Positions 25,433-64,000 of a stretch of 64,000 bases of DNA are shown here, one piece after another (within the stretch, counting starts at the first letter, position 1; each line of letters starts with the position of its first letter). Source of the stretch: Chlorocebus sabaeus (lineage: Eukaryota; Chordata; Mammalia; Primates; Cercopithecidae); NCBI RefSeq assembly GCF_047675955.1, contig NC_132915.1:19325766-19389765 (forward strand), written 5' to 3'. Under the pieces are notes generated by a model, which saw only the letters and a program-made list of their open reading frames with translations, was not told the origin of the DNA and did not search any database. The translations under genes were made by a program, and so were the position numbers.

Positions 25433-26586
25433 AGGCAATATATATAGAAACAAAGGCAGGCTATCCACAGAGACAGGGTCAGTGGATACATTAATCAGGG
25501 CCCTGCCTATATTCCTATTAATTTATTTTTTCACTAGACTAAAACATTTTACACCTCCTCAAACTTAATGCAGATTTCTTATATGTTTAAACACTCAAAG
25601 CACAAATTCCATACTTGTCCCCAAGTGAGGTCTAAGTTTGTTAATATTCTTGTGTGTGCTAACAAATAAGCAGAGCTTTCTGCATAACCTAACTTTTACA
25701 AACATAAACTTCTTCTAATATGCCCTATTTCCTATTTTCTTAGAAAATCCAATCAACATCTCTAGGATTTCAGATACTACAAGCTCTTATTTCTGTCACA
25801 TCAAATGAACAATTTTATTCTTTAGCTGCTTAAAATAAATTCAATAAGCCTTTGCTCATTGCTAGCTTTTCTATCTCTCTTCCAATCTCTTTGATCAGGA
25901 TCAAGATCAAGATTCTGTCCACTCCGGAATAATAATCCAGGGGTAATTAGAACTTCTTACCTTCTTTAGCCCAAAAGAAACCAATTTATCACAAACTGTC
26001 AGGGATTCCATCTTTAAATTACCAAGAGACCAATTACTGACAGAAACCAGGAATCTTCCTTCCAATTAAAATGACTGATTTCTTTGCAGACTCGGTAGCA
26101 TTTCACTTTTTAATTATACTCATTCCCCTCAAATGTGAAAAAATTCTTCCTCATTTTATTTTCCTTCCAAAGAACGTGATACAACAAACATTAATCATGG
26201 AAGGCAAGGCCAGACCTGGTAATGCCTTTGGCAGAATTGGACAACATCTAACGTTTTATGCATCTTCAGCTTGTAGAGCCCCTTCAGCTCTAAAAGGAGG
26301 GAGGAGGGACTACTTCTTTGTTACCTCACCTAATTCACTTAAGTGCATGCCAAACCTGCCAGCTTCAGGTAAGTTATGATGAGACAGCATTAGGCATTTC
26401 AATCAACAGGCTCTAGCAGGGGATTCAGGCCATAGGGACAGAACACGATTTTGTTTCTGGTGCAAAGAACAGAACTGCAGTATTGGAGACAAAGCAGTGG
26501 ATAGAGGTAAACACAAGGAACACAAGAAAAAAAATGGTTTTTTCTTGGTTGTATGGCATTAGAATGATTACAAGTTGCAAATCATT

Positions 26587-26587
<1 letters not shown>
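25433..26587. other. Unassigned DNA
   Basis: No gene or repeat family recognised. Confidence 0.4.
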
Positions 26588-26625
<38 letters not shown>

Positions 26626-26908
26626 TTGAGATAGAGTTTCGCTCTTGTTGCCCAGGCTAGAGTGCAATGGCACAATCTTGGCTCACTGCAACCGCTGCCT
26701 CCCAAGTTCAAGCAATTCTCCTGTCTCAGCTTCCTGACTAGCTGGGATTATAGGCATGTGCCACCACGCCCAGCTAATTTTGTATTTTTAGTAGAGATGG
26801 GGTTTCACATGTTGGTGAGGCTGGTCTCGAACTCCCGACCTCAGGTGATCCACCCACCTCAGCCTCCCAAAGTGCTGGGATTACAGGCGTGGGCCACTGC
26901 ACCCAGCC
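26588..26908 (-). mobile_element. Alu with (TTTA)n tail
   Basis: Complementary Alu (about 26630-26908) preceded by a clean ATTT tetranucleotide run at 26588-26629 that represents its expanded A tail. Confidence 0.93.
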
Positions 26909-27451
26909 TTAACTAATTTTAAAAGAAAAAAAAAGTTCCAAGTTCCATTTGGGGAAGCAGTATACTTTAGAGGCTCCAAAGGAACACAAGGCAGCCCCTC
27001 TCCCAGCCTCTGCAAGGCTGCAAAGACACCTGTCAATCTACCTTGCTTTCCATTTTAATCTTCAAGGAAAGACCAACCAGTTCTGGCTCCTGCAGCTTGC
27101 TGACCCAGAAGCCTTTATCTTTATCTCCCCTTTTCATCCCTCTCTGCATGGTCAGCAGGTTGGCATCAGTTCATTCCCTCGAGACATACAAAGGTCAAGT
27201 TTTTTGCTCTGATGAATATTTTCCAGCAATATCTATTCCAGAACCTCCCTGTTTGGCCAGACACCAGAGATTACCCCTTGTCCGTATGTGGTAGTTAACC
27301 ATTTTCCAAAAGCTTTCAGATTTATAAAGATGGTTCTGGGGGAACTCACAAGATACTAAATTTCCTCATTCAACCACAGAATCATATTTGACTGCTTTAG
27401 CAGAAAATGAAATTGGATACTAAGCTCTTGAAAAAATATATATATTAAAAG

Positions 27452-27738
27452 TCCATGTATGTGGTGATGGCTCATGCCTGTAATCACAGCACTTTGGGAG
27501 GACAAGGCAGGTGGATCACTTGAGGTCAGGAGTTTGAGACCAACCTGGCCAACATGGTAAAACCCTATCTCTACCAGAAACATAAAAGTTAGCCAGGCGT
27601 GGTGGCAAGTGCCTGTAGTCCTAGCTACTTCGGAGGCTGAGGCAGGAGAATCACTTGAGCCCAGGAAGCAGAGGTTGCAGTGAGCCAAGATCACACCACT
27701 ACACTGTAGCCTGGGCAACACAGCCAGACTCCATGTCT
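27452..27738 (+). mobile_element. Alu element
   Basis: Slightly 5'-trimmed dimer (head GTGGTGATGGCTCATGCC) without a clear A tail. Confidence 0.88.
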
Positions 27739-27835
27739 GTGTTATGTGAAAGATCATACCTCTCTGCCTGTACTCCAAGCTCTGTTTACAATACTCAGGA
27801 AGACCAACGTGACCTACATTAAGATTTTTCATTCA

Positions 27836-28131
27836 GCCAGACGCAGTGGCTCTTGCCTGTAATCCCAGCACTTTGGGAGGCCAAGACTAAACGATCACTT
27901 GCAGCCAGGAATTCAAGACCAGTCTGGGCAACATAGCAAGACCCTGTCCTACAAAAAATTTAAAAAGTTAGCCGGGCATAGTGACATAAACCTGTAGTCC
28001 TAGCTACTGGGGAGGCTGAGGCAGAAGGATCACTTGAGCCTGGGAGGTCGAAGCTGCAGTGAGCTAGTATCATGCCACTGCACTCCAGCCTAGGTGACAA
28101 AGCAAGACCCTGTCTCTAAAAAAAAAAAACA
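27836..28131 (+). mobile_element. AluJ-like element
   Basis: Diverged dimer with CAGTCTGGGCAACATAGCAA and an A tail. Confidence 0.9.
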
Positions 28132-29339
28132 GACTTCACTGGGTAAGTAAGCTTTACTGAGCACCTTGAAGGGCAAGGCAGGACACTAGGTGCCAGAGGT
28201 AGAGAACCATGGTTCTTTCCATGCTGCTCTATGGGGGAAGGCACATATGCAGCCACCTCGGCACAGTAAAGAACAAAATAGAAATGGTACGATGAGAGAA
28301 AAGGATCCCCCTGGTGAGAACAAAGGAAAAGAACATAGTCCCAATGGAAAGGACACAAATGAGTTTAGGAAGAGGTTGGCGATTGTCATCTGGTCTTCCC
28401 GAGTGGGCACAGAAACTCCAGGCTTATGTCATAGTGTGGGCAATGCATGCCACTTTCCAACAATCACAAACACAGGAGAGGTGCAAGAGGCCAGGTCCCA
28501 TGATACAAAGTCCTGACTGACTGCCAGGCTAGGTGAACTGGACTTTGTACGCATCAACAAGGAGCACAAGGGGAAGTCACAGTCCAACTGGCTTTGGTGG
28601 GACGGGAATATGGGGGCGGAGAAGAGGCTGCTGAATGATCCACTGAGGGCTGACACAGCAGAGCTAATGTGGCAATGGAACGAAAATAAGCAGATATTTA
28701 AGAAGCACAGGTCTGGTACAGATGACAGGGATGTGCAACCACATATGAAAGGGTGAGGAAGAAGGGGAAGCTGACTCTGAGCGTGACTTTTGTGTGTGAA
28801 CACTTAGTTGCAATCCATGGACTGCCTGGTTTTTCATTGTGGTTATTATTCACATCTTGCATCGAGCCCTTGTTTTAAACTTTTAAACATCCTTCAGGTA
28901 AGTGGGGGAGTTATTTCAACTCTCCTTTTACAGATAACAGAACCAAGCCTTGGAGGCTGTGACCTGAACAGGGGAGCCAACAGAGATGGGACAGGACACT
29001 GGCGGAGTCCTCATCATACAATCAAATGAAACAGGAAGATAGCTCAAAACAGTCCTAGTGGCATGTTTCTGGGGCAAATGGGACAGAGCTCATAGAACTC
29101 TACACCTTCAGCTGCAATGGAAGGTGGTTCGCTGATAACGCCCATTCCAAAAGCAAATGGAAAGCTCCCACACTGTTGAATTTTTTTAAATGGATGCGCA
29201 AGAGTTAAATCTTAGATCTTTGGTTGAACTAAATTACCCTTAGCAGGTGCTATTTTCAGACCTCAAGCTTTCCCATCATAAAGTTTAAAAAAGAACGATT
29301 TGTCCAAAAAGCAGGTAGAGAAATTCATTGACAAGGGCT
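28132..29339. other. Unassigned DNA immediately downstream of PSAT1
   Basis: No repeat family or gene recognised. Open frames are short and without features. Confidence 0.4.
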
Positions 29340-29354
29340 TAGATGTTTTAGGAC

Positions 29355-29360
29355 TTTAAT
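29355..29360 (-). terminator. PSAT1: PSAT1 polyadenylation signal ATTAAA
   Basis: On the minus strand this reads ATTAAA, about 990 nt after the stop, giving a transcript near 2.2 kb, the size I recall for human PSAT1. No AATAAA was found in the 3' UTR. Two nearer ATTAAA hexamers (29686-29691 and 29507-29512) could serve shorter 3' ends. Confidence 0.65.
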
Positions 29361-30347
29361 GTTCTTTACATATTCAACATAAAACACTGACAATAGATAA
29401 ACAATAGGGGAAAGACTTTTCAGCAAAGTATCACTCTCGTCGTCAAACATTACAAAGAAAACAGTCAAGAGAACAAAGGATAGGGTAATTTAACAGAAAT
29501 GTTTAGTTTAATGGCATAATTGAAAAACAACCAACCAATCAACTTTCTCTTCTACCTCTGGAAAGAACAGTAAAAATGAATCAAGAACTTCTAGATCTTT
29601 TTCATAAAACAGCTTAAAAAGAGGAAGGGGAGGGCTGAGGAGGGGGTGCAACTGTTGCTAATGGAATAATGCACAAAGTCAAGGATTTAATAAATTCTAA
29701 AAGTGTCTACATGTATCAGTGATAACCATATAATTAGAAATATAAATGTATAGAGACATAAAGTATATGGTATTAAAAACAGACCTTGCTAATATAAACA
29801 TATATAAAGTATGTCACTTCTTTTGTGATAACAGTATAAAGATCGATCTACAGTTTGCCCTTTGCCTGGTACTCTTAAACCACTCCTTCAATGGTCAATG
29901 TTGACCTTGAATCAACAGCCGCTGAACCCAGGAGACCCCACAGATGTCTAGATTCAGCACCTAGAAGGCCCCACCTACCCTCTATGCTGTGTGTTCCCAT
30001 GACTCCAGAAATAATTAATTGCAACTTGCATTATTAAGTCCACAGGCAAGTTTGAAATCTAACTAGAAAAAGTAGCAGCAAAGGCAAAATAAGCAGGAAT
30101 TTGTTAGAAAAGCAACAAGAAGGTTTCTTAAAATGCTTCCAGTTCAAGTCAGAATTAAGGTGAACATTAGGTCCCACCAGCTTTACAGAGCCGTAGATGT
30201 TTTGCTGTTCTTTCAAAAAAGAAGAACCTACAATAAACATGTTCATTTAAGAAAAATACTGTGTTTGTTAACTTTTTGTAGCCATCGCAAGTTACTTTAA
30301 ACTTTGTATGTTGTTCAGGAACAGAGTATATCCTGGTTAGGATGTGT

Positions 30348-61660
<31,313 letters not shown>

Positions 61661-61793
61661 GGTGCGGCGGCTAGGGCGGCGAGTCAGCCAAGGAGGACCG
61701 AACGCGTGAACGGCTAGCGTTCCCGACCGCCGCGGTGAGAGTCTGCAGCCGGCTCCGCACCCCTGCCCTGTTCCAGGGCCGAGTCGGCGCCCC

Positions 61794-61859
61794 ATTGGCC
61801 CGCGCTGTCGCAGACCCTGCGCTGATTGGTTCGCGCGAAGGAGCTCGCATCCCCATTGG
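61794..61859 (-). promoter_or_regulatory. PSAT1: Three CCAAT boxes (NF-Y type)
   Basis: On the coding strand CCAAT occurs at 61794-61798, 61825-61829 and 61855-61859. The spacing is 31 and 30 bp, about three helical turns. The nearest lies about 55 bp upstream of the estimated transcription start, a usual NF-Y position. The sites are seen in the sequence; their use is inferred. Confidence 0.75.
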
Positions 61860-61860
61860 T

Positions 61861-64000
61861 CGTGCTTCTGAACCGAGTCCGACAGTTGCTCCTCCTCGCG
61901 TTTACTGTTTCAACCCCCATTTTTGATCAATGCAAGGAGCGCGCGAGATTGCGCCAGCCAGCAGAGCCGGCTCGGCTGCGCGCCCGCCCGAGGATTGTGG
62001 GCGGCGGGAAGAGGCTGCCCCTGCCAACCTGCCTTCGCCCCTTGAGCCCTCAATCAGGCCTCAAGGGTTCAGTCCTCCAACCCCAAAGGACTCCAGCTCC
62101 TCTCTCTTGGCCGAGCAGATTTGTCGCCCCCATCCACCCACCTCTCCACCACCAGCCCCCAGTTTGGGCTGTGATGTATTTGTTCCAGAACCAGAAGTCA
62201 CTAATCTACTGAACTTTTCTAAGCACCCCCACGGGCGTCAGATACCCTAGTGAAGAGAGAGGACCCCCCAAGGTTGGAAGCGCAGGATGAAGAAGGGCCG
62301 GGGGTGGGTGGATAAGGTTCTTTGTATTTGCACCTGGGTCCCGAGTTCCTGCAGGATTAAAGAACAGAGGTGGCCAAGGACGCAGGGAGGAGCGATAGCC
62401 TGGGAAGCGTGGATGTCCGCCAGGCAAGCCCTTTAAAGTCGCTGATTCTCCATTTCCTCCTTTGTGAAACGAGTGAGCTGGAACCCTGCGACAGCTCTCA
62501 GGTTGCGCCCGCGCTGACAAGCTGTGAGTTTAGAAACGTGAGGAGATAACAACAAGAACGCGATACCCCTAGGGCGCTGCAGCCCAAACCAGAGGAAGGT
62601 GGCCCCTAGCCAGGCCAGGCGCACGGCCAGAGCTGCTCAAACTTTTCCACAGAAGTGACCTTCTCAAAAGAACTCCAGTGGAGACCCCATGGGGTTCTGA
62701 AACAGAAAACCCTCCCCCTACCCTGCAAGAAAGAAGTTCCTTTGAAGTCTGGAATTTCATCATTTTTAAACTATGAATTTTGCATTCTGTGCCATAATTT
62801 AACCTAGTTTCTTTTAATGTAAAAATATTTTCCCAGTCTGAGTAAAATTGATGCGCCGGGAATATACACAGTGCAACTGCCCCGTTTAGAGAAGGTTTGT
62901 AATTGGTCAGGGCTTTGGCTTTTGTTTGCTTTTCCTGATGAGAATGTGGGCAGTATGGGGCTGAGAGCAGAGGCACTGCTCTGGATCTGGGAATTGGAGG
63001 ACAAAGTTTCCAGAATAAGGCAAAATGAACAAGGCCCCTGCGTTTCTCAGCAACTTCATTAAGAAAACCGCAACAGTGAAGAAAGAATAAGCCTCAGCCC
63101 AGAAACTCAGGCATGCAAGAAGCGTCACATATCCATTATTTTATGTAAATAACTCAGTTATTTTTACATTACATATTAGAAAATATTTTTACATTATATA
63201 TTAGTAGCTGCCCCTAGCAGCTAATCTACTGGGGAGTAAGGGAGTCAGCCTTCATCCTTCCTGGAGTTAGTTCCTAACACCAGGGATTTACACAGTCCCA
63301 TGTAGTGGGTTGGGAGAAGGGAGGGCACATCCATTTGGTCCTCTGTTCCCAAAAAATATGGCTGAGTTGTTTCCACTGCCCAGGCTCATGTGGCTGCTTG
63401 GGCTGATGAGCTCCCTGCTACTTCTGTATCCCACTAGGGGCACAGGAATTTGGGGTGGGGTGGCGGTGGCTATTGCCTCATCTGCTAAGACATTCCCTGC
63501 AGCTGTTCCTCCCAGGGGTCCTGCAGTTTCCAAGACGGTATTTCAGGGACACAAGTCACACATACCCTCAGCCTCAGGACCCACTGATCTCTGTTTGTCT
63601 TCCTCCTGCCCCGGGGCAATCTCCTTTTCAGTCTAGGGAAAAGCTGTCTTTTCCATGTTTCTTCCTCACACTGTGCCCCCAAACACAAATTAAACCAGAG
63701 TCACAAACTCAAATGCCTTCAGGGGCCACTCAGGGATATGAAACAAGTAGTGGGAACTGTGGCAAATTGAGTTCATTCGTCCATTTGCAGCACAGGTGCA
63801 CGCGGCCACTGCATATTTGTGATTCCCCCATCCGTGGGATAGGGTTGGTGGCAGGAAGTGGCTGCTCAGACCGGCTTCATGTTTCCCAGCTCCCCTTGCA
63901 TCTAGGTGAGCCACATGACTGGGTCCCCCCAGTGGAATGTGGGCCAAGTGGATGTGTGTCACTTTCAGGCCAGTGCGGTTAAGAAATGGGTGTGCTTCTC
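61861..64000. other. Upstream flank of PSAT1
   Basis: GC-rich until about 62.6 kb, then ordinary AT-balanced DNA. I recognise no repeat family or gene. A degenerate 24-bp tandem pair sits at about 63160-63206. Open frames in the GC-rich part look like chance products of CpG-rich sequence. Confidence 0.6.

Overview
This is mammalian, specifically primate, genomic DNA: about thirty Alu elements or Alu monomers, a full-length L1 of primate type, MIR and L2 fossils, ERV/MaLR LTR pieces, and one split gene with GT-AG introns. That gene is PSAT1 (phosphoserine aminotransferase 1). It lies on the minus strand and fills the right half of the window. All nine coding exons can be read and join to 1,113 nt, that is 370 codons plus a stop. 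Compared with human PSAT1 as I remember it, the predicted protein has about seven substitutions, so I favour a non-human catarrhine such as an Old World monkey or lesser ape. That comparison is from memory.

Layout. 1-29,339 is downstream flank with no gene I can support. It is a mosaic of Alus, MaLR-like LTR remnants, a minus-strand ERV-type LTR (about 2.85-4.49 kb), an old L1 3' end (7.1-9.6 kb), L2 and MIR pieces, a pyrimidine microsatellite (18.0 kb) and a full-length but broken L1 (18,948-25,415) flanked by 17-bp target duplications, with an AluY inside it. 29,340-61,740 is PSAT1, read right to left: promoter and exon 1 in a CpG island near 61.6 kb, exons 2-6 between 58.3 and 50.3 kb, exon 7 at 41.7 kb, and exons 8 and 9 with the 3' UTR at 31.4-29.3 kb. 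61,741-64,000 is the upstream promoter flank.

PSAT1 makes the second enzyme of cytosolic serine synthesis from 3-phosphoglycerate (PHGDH, PSAT1, PSPH). The promoter has no TATA box and carries three CCAAT boxes at 30-31 bp spacing. Intron 1 holds a C/EBP-ATF composite-type element, which fits the known ATF4 control of this pathway.

The points most worth a second look are a near-perfect 30-bp-stem hairpin in intron 6 (44,597-44,665), a small 3'-UTR retrocopy with target duplications in intron 7 (34,188-34,498), a roughly 700-bp tetranucleotide array that appears to have grown from the tail of an L2 (about 38.83-39.54 kb), and the alternating Alu orientation that brackets exons 3, 4 and 5. I saw no undescribed gene system.
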